Shown: positions 30,775 through 40,735 of the stretch, one piece after another
Position numbering within the stretch: position 1 is the first letter of the stretch
How the letters are laid out: each line of letters opens with the position of its first letter
NCBI GenBank assembly: GCA_036365145.1
Contig: JAEOAD010000015.1
Span: 10,843,501 to 10,907,500 of the forward strand
Source: Orientallactaga sibirica
Taxonomy: Eukaryota; Chordata; Mammalia; Rodentia; Dipodidae
Length of the DNA stretch: 64,000 nucleotides
Direction of reading: 5' to 3'
Position numbers and translations under genes: made by a program
The notes under the pieces: generated by a model
The model's input: the letters and a program-made list of their open reading frames with translations, nothing else
Databases searched by the model: none
Told to the model about the DNA's origin: nothing

Positions 30775-31223
30775 GGGGATGCAAAGTCACCCATGCTCGG
30801 GTATATAACCCCCACCCATGCTCCTGCAAGCAATCCTCATTAAATTCAGTGGAATACACACAAAACATCAACATAGAGGTGGCCCTTGAACTGGGCTTAG
30901 AAGAGAAAAATCATAGTTGTCCTGAAGACAGAAGGGCCAGCTTATCCAAAGACTCCAGAGGCTTCTGGCTGGCTGGGATGTAGAACGGCTATAGGAAGGA
31001 AGGGGCTGGAGTGTGGTGAGTGTGAGATGGGACTGCTTTAGGAAAGAGGAGTCCTTACAGCAGGGTGGGGGAACAAGAAGGGGTGGGGATATGATGGAGA
31101 GTAAAGTTTCAAAGGGGAAAGTGGGGGGAGGGAGGGAAATACCATGGGATATTATCTACAATTAAAGAAGTTGTCAATAAAAATAATAAATAAATAAATT
31201 TCTTAAAAAAAAAAAAAAAAAAA
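30775..31223 (+). mobile_element. L1 3'-end fragment
   Basis: CCCATGCTCGGGTATATAAC and TTAAATTCAGTGG resemble rodent L1 3'UTR. GGGATATGATGGAGAG, GGGAGGGAAATACCATGGG and GTTGTCAATAAAAATAA, then a poly(A) run at 31207-31222, match the reversed L1 end at 55505-55620. The middle is uncertain. Confidence 0.65.
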
Positions 31224-31491
31224 GACCTGGATTGAGATCCAGGGGCACAACTCGCAGGATTTGTGAGGTGTGTCCTTGACTCACTGGGTAACACCTTGCC
31301 CCCCCCATGTGCCCAAAGAGAACCTAAGGAAAAGGGTGTCTTCTGAGCCAGTAGTCCAGATGCAGGCTCACAGGAGAAGAGACAGTTGCCCTTGAGGTGG
31401 GTGCTGTCAAGCCCCTTCCTAGATGAGGCACTGATGGTGGGCGGCCCAGACCAGCCCTTGGGAGAACAGGCTTCTTTAATGGTCTCCTGGT

Positions 31492-31735
31492 GCTAGGTGT
31501 GGTGGCCTGGTCCTGTCATCCCAGCACCGAAGACAGGAGAAGCCCTGAGACCCACTGGCTAGCTAGTCAAGCATAACTGATGAGCTGCGGGCCATTGAGA
31601 GACCCTGTCTCAAAGAAGGTGGGTGGCATTCCTGAGGATGACAGCTAGGTTGTCCTGCGGCCTCCTCATGCACATACACGCCTGTACTCACAAACATGCA
31701 CACACATATACACCCAGAACAACAACAAACTAAAA
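31492..31735 (+). mobile_element. Composite SINE (B3/B4-like body)
   Basis: An Alu-like start (GCTAGGTGTGGTGG) leads into CCCACTGGCTAGCTAG, GAGAGACCCTGTCTC and a CATACACG-type end. Confidence 0.6.
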
Positions 31736-32199
31736 AAATGCTTTAGGCTTTCCAGCCCCAAAGTCATTCAGGCTCCAGTTCTAGCCACTGGAAAACATTC
31801 ACCTGACTTCCTTTTTCCTTCTACCCACCCCTCAACACACACTTGTACATGAATGGTGAGTGTGCAAAATGGGTGTGTCCCAATCAAATCTGGCAGTTCT
31901 GTCCCATGCCTGCTTTTAACTTCAAAGCAGGAGAAGCATATTACTCTGGGGCACTCCTCTGGGGACTATTTCCACAGCCGCTTCCCCTTCCTTGGGTACT
32001 CTTCAAAGGCAGATGTTTTATTGTGTAGTCTGCCAGGGGCCATGGCACACAAAGCCTGCAAAAGTCCTTTGAGGTGCTCCCTGTGGCCGGCTGGGCCACT
32101 ATTCCATTCTGAAAGGCCAGCAAACCTTAAAAATGGATGGATACAAGACATCTCCCCACTCTGAGAAGTTCAATTAAAAGACAATAGAGTGTCACATAG
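31736..32199. other. Intergenic unique DNA
   Basis: I see nothing recognisable. Confidence 0.45.
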
Positions 32200-32800
32200 G
32201 AGGGGTAGTGACTAGAGCACTTTCATGCTGTTAGAGGGTGTGCCAGTACATACAAGCATTTGGAGACTTACATGGCGATAGCCACTGAAGCCAAACAATG
32301 TCCCTCCTATCCCGGTGGAATGAGAGCATGTGTCTGCTGATGAAAGGTGTGTGTGAGGATGCTCTCGGCAGCGGTAGCCCTCATAGCCCAGACAGAAGCA
32401 AATGTCTATCAGCAGGTGAAAGGAAAGATAAATTGTGCTATATCCATATAAAGGAAGACTAGGCCATTAAAAAAAAAAAAAGAAATTACTGAGGCAATTG
32501 CAACATAGGTGAATAACCAGGAAACATGTTAACTGCGTGAAGTCAGACGCAAAGGAGCCCAGGCTGTATGGATCCATTTGTAGAAGGCTCAGTAATAGGT
32601 AGGGCTAGTTGCTGATGACAGAATCCAGTAGGCTTCTCTGGCCAAGGGTGTGGTATGCACTAGGCCGGGACACAAAGGAACCTTTTGGGGTGCCGGCAGT
32701 GTTCTCTAGCTTGATGTGGGTGGTGATTACAAGGGTGAAGGTACATGTAAATAGATCGAGCTGAACACTTAGATGAGTGTGCTCTGTGTGTGTTATTCTG
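32200..32800 (+). mobile_element. Ancient L1M 3' fragment
   Basis: AATGTCTATCAGCAGGTGAA, GTGCTATATCCATATAAAGG, the AGTCAGACGCAAAGGAGCC segment and GGATCCATTTGTAGAAGG follow the order of old mammalian L1 3' regions as I remember them. Confidence 0.7.
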
Positions 32801-33625
32801 TAATAGGAAAGTTACGTGAGGAAAACAGCTTCTGAGATTCTAATTAATTCCTTTAAATTCCACTGTAGCATTTTCAGCAAAAACTAGGGAGGCCCACATG
32901 GCTTACGTTTTTCTTCTGAATCCCAGAGGGTTCTAATCTATGGGTAGAAGAGGCCCAGGGCAAAGCCAGCTACAGCTGCTAGCCAAGAGAACTGGCCACT
33001 TGTCTGGGCCCGATGGGATGGGAGGAGCAGACCCCATCCTGGACAGCAGGATGGTGGAAACCATGTGGAGGGCAGCACCAGTGCCCCCACTTTCCCCAGT
33101 GGCAGCCTGGCCCCACTTTTTCCTCTGCTTCCTGGAACCTGCCCTACCCAGCTGCTGTTTCCAACACTTAAGGCTGAGAGCTGAGCCATTCCTTCACTCC
33201 AGGAAAATATTTGTTCAGGGACTTGGCACCCGCAGAAAAGGAAATAAAAGCCACCTTGGAGTCAAGCAGTCGGCCCCGCTGCAGGCTGCTTTGTCTGCCC
33301 TTCCAGACTGCCTCAGCATGGGCAGCGTCTAGAGCTAAGTCCACAAATACTACCCCACAAATAGGCCTGCACAGGTAGGGCTGACTCTGGGAGTCAGCAA
33401 TTTATTCACTCAGTCCTCAGGCACCTGCCAGGTTGATGAAGTCTACTGTGTAGCAAGCTTAGCACTGGGCTGGGCCTTGCTTTCCTGTGTCAAGTGAGAG
33501 GGAGGGAGGCCATGATGGCATGGAGGTGACATGGCTGCTGGGAGCCTGGGGGATTGTATTTGTGGGGCAGGCAAGAAGTGAGCATTTGGAGTCAGGCTGT
33601 AGGAAGAGGAGGTAAAGGGAAAGTC

Positions 33626-33631
<6 letters not shown>
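32801..33631. other. Intergenic unique DNA
   Basis: I see no gene or repeat before the TG repeat. Confidence 0.45.

Positions 33632-33664
<33 letters not shown>
33627..33664. repeat. (TG)n microsatellite
   Basis: About 18 TG units with a variant start. Confidence 0.96.
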
Positions 33665-33665
<1 letters not shown>

Positions 33666-33795
33666 CAGCGTTGTTCAGAATAGACAGAAGAGCATGGGCA
33701 GAGGCCCAGAGTTAATTGCCCAAGGGGCTCTGAGAGCTGATGAAATCTGCTCAGGTTGGGACCAGGAGTCTAGAGAGAGGAAACATTTCAACACA

Positions 33796-33950
33796 TTTTT
33801 TTTTTTTTTTTTTCAAGGTAGGGTCTCACTGTAGCCCAGGCTAACCTGGAATTCACTCTGTACTCTCAGGGTGGCCTCAAACTCAATGGCGATCCTCCTC
33901 CTTCTGCCTCCCAAGTGCTGAGATTAAAGGTGTGCACCACCACACCCAGC
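33796..33950 (-). mobile_element. B1 SINE (antisense)
   Basis: T tract, AAGGTAGGGTCTCACTGTAG to CCACACCCAGC. Confidence 0.93.
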
Positions 33951-33989
33951 AATTCTTTTTAGTATATAAAAACAGAATCCTAGCCTCTC

Positions 33990-34098
33990 AGGTAAATGAC
34001 AGGAAGATCAAAAGTGCAAGTTCTCTTAGGCTGCAAAATGAGTTCATGCCGAACCTGTATCAAACCTGTATCAAAAAGTTAAAAAAAAAAAAAAAAAG
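33990..34098 (+). mobile_element. Possible old Alu-like SINE fragment
   Basis: CAGGAAGATCAAAAGTGCAAG and a TATCAAAAAG/poly(A) end recall the 3' half of a B1-type element. An 11-base word, ACCTGTATCAA, is duplicated near 34053. Weak call. Confidence 0.4.
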
Positions 34099-34433
34099 GT
34101 GGGGAATCTGGGAGATAGCTCAGTTGGTAAAGTGCTGGCTTTGCATGAGTACTTCAATTCACTCCCTAGTACCCTTGTAAAATGCTGAGTGATGATGTAG
34201 GCCTGTACTCCTAGTGCCTAGAGGCAAAGACAGGCAGAACCCTAGGGAGCTTCAGGCCCATAAAAAACACTGTCTCAAAGGAGATGGATAAAGTTCCTGA
34301 GGAACATCTGACATTGACCTCTGACCTCCACACACACACACACGCACACACATACATGTGCTCAACACATATACGAACACTCATAGGCACACGAGATACA
34401 TAAACAATAATAATCTTTAAAAGTTATAAATAA
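34099..34433 (+). mobile_element. Composite tRNA-head SINE (B3/B4-like)
   Basis: Head GGGAGATAGCTCAGTTGG, Alu-like middle GATGTAGGCCTGTACTCC, GACCTCTGACCTCC, then a CA-rich end and an AT-rich tail. Confidence 0.7.
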
Positions 34434-34593
34434 GGGGGCTAGAGAGATGGCTTAGCAGTTTGAGGCGCTATCAGCCAGGGTTTAATTCCCCAGCCACCTA
34501 CATCAAGCTATGCCAGTATTCATTTATAGTAGCAAGAGACCCTGACAAGCCCATACATACACACATGTAAATAAATAATTAAAAATAATTTTA
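34434..34593 (+). mobile_element. tRNA-derived SINE
   Basis: GGGGGCTAGAGAGATGGC and B box GGTTTAATTCC are clear; the body is diverged. Its tail ends in AATAATTTTA, the target of the next insertions. Confidence 0.85.
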
Positions 34594-34768
34594 GCCGGGC
34601 ATGGTGGCGCATGGCTTTAATCCCAGCACTTGGGAGGCAGAGGTAGGAGGATCGCTGAGAGTTCAAGGCCACCCTGAGACTACATAGTGAATTCCAGGCC
34701 AGCCTGAGCCAGAGTGAGACCCTACCTTGAAAAACAAAAAAAAAAAAAAATAAAATAATAATAATAAT
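34594..34768 (+). mobile_element. B1 SINE, young-looking
   Basis: GCCGGGCATGGTGGCGCATGG to a tail with (ATA)n. AATAATTTTA flanks it at 34584-34593 and 34769-34778. Confidence 0.94.
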
Positions 34769-34778
34769 AATAATTTTA

Positions 34779-34926
34779 AGCCGGATGTGGTGGTGTTTGC
34801 CTTTAGTCCCAGGACTCAGGAGGCAGATAGGAGGATTGTGGTAGTTCAAGGTCCACTTGGGACTACAGAGTCAATTCCAGGTCAGCCTGGGCTAGAGTGA
34901 GACCCTATCTTGAAAAACCAAAACAA
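34779..34926 (+). mobile_element. B1 SINE, second insertion at the same target
   Basis: GCCGGATGTGGTGGTGTTTG to CTTGAAAAACCAAAACAAA. AATATTTTTAAG at 34927-34938 is a near copy of the target on its left. Confidence 0.92.
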
Positions 34927-34948
34927 AATATTTTTAAGTTAATAATAG

Positions 34949-35131
34949 GAGGCTGGGGAGATGGATCATCTGATAAAGAAACTTGCTTGCAAAGCCTGCC
35001 AGCCTGGATTCAATTCCTTAGTATCCATGTAAAGCCAGGTGCCCAATGGCACACGTGTCTGGTGTTCGTTCGCAGTGGCAAGAGGCTCTGTCGGACTCAT
35101 TCACTTATCTTTTCTTCTCAGGTAAATAAAT
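34949..35131 (+). mobile_element. tRNA-derived SINE
   Basis: GAGGCTGGGGAGATGG, B box GGATTCAATTCC and GTCTGGTGTTCGTTCGCAG. It meets the next copy tail to tail. Confidence 0.9.
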
Positions 35132-35317
35132 GTTTTTATTTATTTATTTACAAGAAGACAGAGAGAATGGGTGAACCAGGGCTTCCAGTCACTGTAAACC
35201 AACTCCAGATGCATGTGCTCCTTTGTGCATATGGCTTTATGTGGGTACTGGGGAATTGAACCTGGGTCATTAGGCTTTGCAGGCAAGTTCCTTAAGTGCT
35301 GAGCCATCTCTCCAGCA
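35132..35317 (-). mobile_element. tRNA-derived SINE (antisense)
   Basis: (ATTT)n tail, CTCCAGATGCATGTGCTCC and GAGCCATCTCTCCAGC. With its left neighbour it forms an inverted repeat of about 180-bp arms. Confidence 0.92.
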
Positions 35318-35384
35318 TATAAAAATATTTTTTAAAGAGTTAAAAGTAAAAATGGGGGAGGAGAGCATAATATCTCACTCCTAA

Positions 35385-35680
35385 AGGAGCTATTGGTACT
35401 AATGGTTGCTGAGGAAGAGGGTCATGTTCTTCAGTGGTATGACCACTGGTAACTTGCCTATGCTCCAGTGAATAACCCCCCAACCATGGTCATATAAATA
35501 GCCCTAATTTAAATCAGTGAGTTACACACACACACACACACACACACAAGAAAGAGGACAAGGTGGAAAGAAGAGATTTAGTGGTAGTGGGAAGGGGATA
35601 AGAAACGGTACTGGCAGTGAACAAAATCCAAGTACAAGAACTTGTATAAAATTGTCAAAAGCTAGTATAAAAAATTTAAA
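35385..35680 (+). mobile_element. L1 3'UTR fragment
   Basis: GGTACTAATGGTTGCTGAGG, CCACTGGTAACTTGCC, TATGCTCCAGTGAATAACC and TAAATCAGTGAGTTACAC match rodent L1 3'UTR as I remember it. A (CA)n run sits at 35525-35548. Confidence 0.65.
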
Positions 35681-35681
35681 A

Positions 35682-35735
35682 GGTTGGTGGTACAGCATAC
35701 ACCAGGGCCTAGGTTCAATCACCAGTACAAAAATA
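35682..35735 (+). mobile_element. ID-like SINE fragment
   Basis: GTTGGTGGTACAGC, CAGGGCCTAGGTTCAATCACC and AGTACAAAAAT keep the 3' part of an ID element. It is followed at once by the GAAA repeat, which probably grew from its tail. Confidence 0.6.
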
Positions 35736-35744
35736 GGAAAAGGT

Positions 35745-35747
<3 letters not shown>

Positions 35748-35807
<60 letters not shown>

Positions 35808-35841
35808 AGGAAAGAAAGGAAAAGCAAGCAAGCAAGCAAGC
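35748..35841. repeat. (GAAA)n then (GCAA)n microsatellite
   Basis: About 17 GAAA units, a GGAAA interruption, then five GCAA-type units. Confidence 0.96.
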
Positions 35842-36147
35842 TGCCTCAAACCCCACTATCCAGAGATTTCTTGGTGACAGTTTCAAAACTGAAAAGACTT
35901 CTGTGCACATAACTAGAAACCCAAGCAGAACAGAAATACACAAAATGAAAGTGAAGTCCTCCTCCCCACCTGTAGCTCAGGCCAAAGGCAACTTCCTTTA
36001 ACAGGGCTTGGGGGTACATTCCCTGAACATTTTTCCATGCGTGTCTCTCTTTTAAAAACTTACACAACTGGTTGGTACAAGAAACTTGCACAAATCCCCA
36101 TACAGGGATCTGTGTGGCTCCTTTTGCTGACCGGATGCAGATAGCTC
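35842..36147. other. Intergenic unique DNA
   Basis: I see nothing recognisable. Confidence 0.45.
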
Positions 36148-36152
36148 TGGGT

Positions 36153-36193
<41 letters not shown>
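36148..36193. repeat. (TG)n microsatellite
   Basis: About 20 TG units with a few variants at the left end. Confidence 0.96.
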
Positions 36194-36194
<1 letters not shown>

Positions 36195-36244
36195 CAGAAG
36201 GCAACCTTGGCAGTCTTTTCTCAGGAATACTGTCTGTCTGCCTT

Positions 36245-36375
36245 CTTTTGAGACAGGATCTCTCATTGGCTTGGAATCTGACAGTTTGGCTAGCCTGTCT
36301 GGCTAGCACCCAGGCATCCTCCTGTCTCTGCTGCTACAGTGCTGGAATTACAAGCATATGCCCCCATGCCTGGCT
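36245..36375 (-). mobile_element. Old B1-type SINE (antisense)
   Basis: TTTTGAGACAGGATCTCTC to CCCCATGCCTGGCT, with a disordered middle. Confidence 0.7.
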
Positions 36376-36444
36376 TTTTTTTTTTTTTTTTTTTTTTTTT
36401 TAAGGCAAAGTTTTATTGGTCTTTCTTTTTTTTTTTTTTTTTAA

Positions 36445-36524
36445 ATGTGGGTACTGGGGATCAAATTCAGGTCCTGATGCTTGTAAGACAAGCACTTAAT
36501 TGAGTGAGCTATTTTGCCAGACCT
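36445..36524 (-). mobile_element. ID-like SINE (antisense), old
   Basis: GGGTACTGGGGATCAAATTC, GGTCCTGATGCTTGTAAG, CAAGCACTTAATTGAGTGAG read as a reversed ID or tRNA head. Confidence 0.6.
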
Positions 36525-36844
36525 AGGCCATGTTCTTAAGGGCTGCAGTGTTGATGGACCAGAACTGCCCTGCTCTTCCTCCTGGTGGGCACCTAATTAC
36601 GAGGTAAGTGCTGCTATGGGTAGCACTGAGCATGGCCTCCTGGTGAAATGAACATGCACATCTGGGTGGGCTTTCCAGCCAGTGGTCCTGCATGGAAAGA
36701 GGGGGATGTTCCTCACAGTTGTCTTCCCAAAGTATTACCGATTTCTCATGCCTGTCACCAAGTCCAGACTGCACAAAGAGTCGCAGACACATTGCCACAT
36801 TTTATCAAAAGGTTCTGTTTTCTTTTTCCTGCTGAGCTGTGGGT
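36525..36844. other. Intergenic unique DNA
   Basis: I see nothing recognisable. Confidence 0.45.
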
Positions 36845-37038
36845 GGGGATGGCATTGTATGCTTATTTTCAACTGAATTTATTTACTTGCAAATGAAGTG
36901 AGGAATCTCTTCATATGCTTTCTTTATTGGTGTGTTTTTTTAGGTAGGGGTACCTGCTTTTTCATGTTTTATGGCCCAATTTTCTAATAGGTCTCTTTTG
37001 CTTATGGGTGAGGCTGGTGTTCTTGTGTTATAAGAAGG
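36845..37038 (-). mobile_element. Possible old L1 fragment (antisense)
   Basis: CTTCATATGCTTTCTTTATTGG and GCCCAATTTTCTAATAGG recall the reversed 3' part of L1 ORF2. No open frame is kept. Confidence 0.45.
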
Positions 37039-37587
37039 ATTTTTTTTTTTTTTTTTTTGCACAAGAGTCCAGAACCCTTCTGGTTCTATTGCCTCCTGCC
37101 CTACCCTGGCAAGGGCAACAAGGGACAAGCCTGGACACACAGTGAGCCTGAGTCCCTGTCTGCTAATCAATCTGTGCCTCTTTTTCCTTCCCTCAGTGTG
37201 TGTGGCATGAGAGGGACTAGAATGACAATAAATAAATAAAAGAGGCCAATTCTCAGGTTCCCACTTCAAATATTACATTTCCATAGGCCATGGAAAAACA
37301 CTGTAGCAATTTCAGTGTTTCAACATATATAGTAACAAATTGACTCACCTCACCTTGGTCAACATGGGGCTGAAGCCATGGAGTTCCCGAGAAGGGAAAC
37401 AGTGGTGCACTTGGGCTGAACACATTGAGTTGGGAGGTGAGGAGGCCCTGCCCCCTGGCCAGTGGTAGAGGCTGGGCTTTCAGCTCTAGCCTTTCTCCAT
37501 GCACAACCAAGACCTGGTCTATAGAAAGCACTTCAGAAACACCTACAAACTTAAGTTCTTTTCCTTTTATTTATTTAATTTAAAAAA
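37039..37587. other. Intergenic DNA, mostly unique
   Basis: Starts with a poly-T run (37040-37059). I see no gene. Confidence 0.45.
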
Positions 37588-37741
37588 GGCACTTGCCTGC
37601 TAAGCCTAAGGACCCAGAAGTTCCATTCCCCAGAACCCACCATAAGCCAGATGCACATGGTGGTGTATGTATCTGGAGTTCATCTGCAGTGCCTAGAGGC
37701 GCTGGTGCACCCGTTCTGTCTCTAATAAATAAATTTAAAAA
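37588..37741 (+). mobile_element. tRNA-derived SINE, 5' truncated
   Basis: It begins inside the head at GGCACTTGCCTGC and lacks the first 25-30 bases (no A box). GCCAGATGCACATGGTGG and the AAATAAAT tail are kept. Confidence 0.88.
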
Positions 37742-37802
37742 TATATGTTAAAATGTATAGTTGGATGAAATTCTTTAATAATTCATACTTATGTCTGGAT
37801 CA

Positions 37803-37938
37803 GAATGAATGGTGGCTCAAGCGTGTAAATCCCAGCATTCAAGACACTGAGGTAGAAGGATCACTGAGCCTGGGCTGTAAAGGGACTTACAGGTCAGCCT
37901 AGGCAAAATGAGACCCTGACTCAAAAAATAAAAGCAAA
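37803..37938 (+). mobile_element. Old B1-type SINE
   Basis: AATGGTGGCTCAAGCGTG, AGGATCACTGAGCCTGGG and GAGACCCTGACTCAAAAAA. Confidence 0.72.
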
Positions 37939-37974
37939 AACAGAACCAAAGAACAGGTAAAGAAACAGAAAGAT

Positions 37975-38560
37975 GTAATTTTTCTTTTTGACAAAATACA
38001 AAATAAAATTTACATACAGTAAAATTGATACCCACTGCGCAAGTTTTTCAAACGCATAAAGTTGTATATCCATCGCTATGGTTTGATGTAGACCTGTTTT
38101 ACTCCCAAACTTCCCAGTGTTTTTGGTAGTCAACCCTTTCCCCACCTTCAGATCTTTGTTATTATAGTTTTGACTTGGATTTCCAGGTGTCCTATGAGTG
38201 GAATCATTTAGCATATACCTTTGTTTGTTTGTTTTTCCAGGTAGGGTTTCACTCTAGCCCAGGCTGACCTGGAATTTACTATGTAGTCTCAGGGTGGTCT
38301 TGAACACACTGTGATCCTCTGCTTCCTGAGTGCTGGGATTAAAGGTGTGTGCCACCACACCTGGCCGTATATGCCTTTTGAGTCTTGCTTCTTTGACCTC
38401 AGAAACAGCAATGATTTTATCTAAGCTGTGGATGTTCAGATTTGGCTCCTTTTGTATACCATGGTCTGGATATTGTGAATTTATTTGTAGTCAATCACAG
38501 CTAGAAAAACCCAAATACTTCTCAACTATAAGTTTTCCTTATTTCTAGCATCATAAATCA
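37975..38560 (-). mobile_element. Ancient L1M 3' fragment (antisense), split by a B1
   Basis: ATTTACATACAGTAAAATTGA, AAGTTGTATATCCATCGC, GAGTGGAATCATTTAGCATA and, beyond the B1, CTTTTGAGTCTTGCTTCTTTG follow reversed L1M order as I remember it. Confidence 0.65.
38222..38366 (-). mobile_element. B1 SINE (antisense) inside L1M
   Basis: (TTTG)n tail, CAGGTAGGGTTTCACTCTAG to CCACACCTGGCC. ATATACCTTTG on the left and ATATGCCTTTTG on the right look like its target duplication. Confidence 0.92.
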
Positions 38561-39010
38561 AATCAAATCAAACTGGTTCTTTTGTCCAAGGTCAAATTCT
38601 GATTTGGTCAACTAAATGACAACTCACGTCTTAGATTCTTCTACGATATGGTGGCCACACCTACTGGTTGTCAAATATCCGGGGCTTTGAGGATGCAGAC
38701 TCTAGCACCTTCCCTCTTGAAAAGTGGTCCCTGTAGCTTAACAGCCAGGGAGCAAGGTTCATACTATGCCCTGTGTTCCCCAATCAAAAAGCAGCCTATG
38801 CCTCCCCGTGGGTCCAGCGTGGCTACTGCTGAGCCATGACAGAACCTGTGGTATGTGGGCATGCCCGGCTGGTGGACCCTGGTCAGAGTTGTCAAGAAGC
38901 AGAGGGACTTGATCAGCTACTCTTCTCTGTTCCTCCAGGTTCTCAAGACTACATAAAACACTCAGTGATGTATTTTTTCTCTCTTTTAAATGTATTTTAG
39001 TTTTAGTTTT
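38561..39010. other. Intergenic unique DNA
   Basis: I see nothing recognisable. Confidence 0.45.
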
Positions 39011-39175
39011 AAAAATATTTTTGCTTATTTATTTAAGGGGGGAGAGAGAGAGTATGGGTGCACCAGGGTCTCTTGCTTCTGCAAATGAACTCAGATGCAT
39101 ACGTCACTTTGTGCATCCCAGCTTTATGTGGGAATTGAACCCGGTCCTTTAACCACTGAGCAATCTTCCAGCCCT
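39011..39175 (-). mobile_element. tRNA-derived SINE (antisense)
   Basis: GGAGAGAGAGAGTATGGG, AACTCAGATGCATACGTC and GAGCAATCTTCCAGCCC; several small deletions. Confidence 0.88.
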
Positions 39176-39248
39176 ACTTTCCTCTTGTTTCCTCTTCTTT
39201 GCCATCATCTTATGCCACAACTTGCAGCCATTAGAAAAGTTATTTGGT

Positions 39249-39442
39249 AGGCTGGAGAGAAGGCTTGGCGATTAAGATGCTTGCCTGCAAAGTCTAAACG
39301 ACCGGAGTTTGATTCCCCAGTTCTCATGTAAAGCCAGATGCACAAAGTGGTGTATGCGTCCAAAGTCTGTTTGCAGTAGCTGGAGGCTCTGCTGTGACTA
39401 TTCTCCCTGTCTCTTTTCTGTTTATCTTTCTCTGCTTTCAAA

Positions 39443-39493
<51 letters not shown>

Positions 39494-39506
39494 AAATTTT
39501 AATAAA
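39249..39506 (+). mobile_element. tRNA-derived SINE with (AAAT)n tail and 16-bp target duplication
   Basis: GGCTGGAGAGAAGGCTTGGC, GCCAGATGCACAAAGTGG and a long (AAAT)n tail at about 39441-39493. AGAAAAGTTATTTGGT (39233-39248) and AGAAAAGTCCTTTGGT (39507-39522) flank it. Confidence 0.93.
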
Positions 39507-39560
39507 AGAAAAGTCCTTTGGTGTAACCAACAAGGGGCTGTCAGGCTCAAGAATCCAGAT

Positions 39561-39720
39561 GTAAGCCAGACTTGGTGGTGCACACCTTTAGTCCCAGCAC
39601 TTGGGAGGCAGAAGTAGGAGGATCTCAATGAGTTCGAGGCTACCCTGAGACTACAAAGTGAATTGCAGGTCAGCCTGAACTAGATGGAGACCCTACCTTA
39701 AAAAAAACCAAAAAGAAAAA
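39561..39720 (+). mobile_element. B1 SINE with 12-bp target duplication
   Basis: GTAAGCCAGACTTGGTGGTG to CTACCTTAAAAAAAACC. AAGAATCCAGAT is exact at 39549-39560 and 39721-39732. Confidence 0.95.
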
Positions 39721-39732
39721 AAGAATCCAGAT

Positions 39733-40514
39733 ATATAAAGCAGGCGCGTGAGCATACTGTATGTGGTGGGGCTGAGGCACCATCTGGACAATAGTTGGGT
39801 TATTGCTGCCTTTCCATAAATGATGGACATGGTAGCTGGACTGGTGAACCTTGACATGCTTTATGCACAGTGATGGCCTGGTCACTGCTTCTTGGAGGAG
39901 AGCTTATATAGACAGTCCAACACAAGGCTGGTGACCCAGGACTCATAAGATTGTCTCTCCTCCCCCAAGCAGGTCTCTCACCACAGCGCTCAACTGTCAT
40001 GATCAGCCTGTCACATTCTTGCAAAACTTCTGAACTGTTTAGGGTACAGATCTTCTTCTTCTGTTCTATAGATGATGAAGAGGATGTGAGTGTGGAGAGA
40101 AGTTTTGCTTAAGGTGGAAGGGCTGTCCATAGCAGGATAGAAGAGGGGAAGGCTGGATGGGGCCTATCCATAAGCTTGCTTTCTCAGACCCTGTCTTTCC
40201 CGCCCCCATCCTCACTTGCGCCAGAAGGGCAGCCTGCAGCTCAGACCTAGTGCCCAGATGGGCTCTGCCCCACTAGCAGAGCGGCCATCTCAGAGCCTTG
40301 TACTCCCTTTAGTCCTCAGCTTTCTCTTCGGTAACCCAGGAATATGGGTGTCATCCTTCAGGTTCAGAGGAGAATGTGAAAGAGATATAAGCAAATCCAG
40401 CTTCCTGCCAACTGCTACCTGGTAGGGTCTGGATAATTCTAGTAGTGCCACCATTGCTTACCTGCCTTGAACCTGCTGGCCTTAGACATACCTACCCTCC
40501 TGCCTGAGGGACAC
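39733..40514. other. Intergenic unique DNA
   Basis: I see no gene or repeat. Confidence 0.45.
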
Positions 40515-40735
40515 CGAGTAATACAGTGGTAGAAGCAAGACTTTGGAGTTAATCCTCAGCTCCACTTGCTGCTGGACCATAAACCCTTCAGAAGCTTTGC
40601 TTTTCTTGCCTGTGAAATAGGGCAGACAGTTCTTACCTCATTAGAGCGGTGGGGGCATAAATTAAGATCATGTCTGCAACTGCTGAGCAGTTCATTGTGG
40701 GCACTTTGCCAGCACTCCATAAATAGTAGCTTTTA
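40515..40735 (+). mobile_element. MIR fossil, nearly full length
   Basis: CAGTGGTAGAAGCAAGACTTT, GAGTTAATCCTCAGCTCC, CTTGCCTGTGAAATAGGGC and GCACTCCATAAATAGTAGC cover most of the consensus. Confidence 0.72.

Noticed and set aside
35748..35841. Regularly spaced repeats considered as a CRISPR-like array
   Set aside because: These and similar tracts are simple microsatellites without spacers, in a mammalian genome.
35517..35943. Repetitive Lys-Glu-Arg or Phe-Leu-Ser frames
   Set aside because: These are translations of the (GAAA)n and (CA)n microsatellites.
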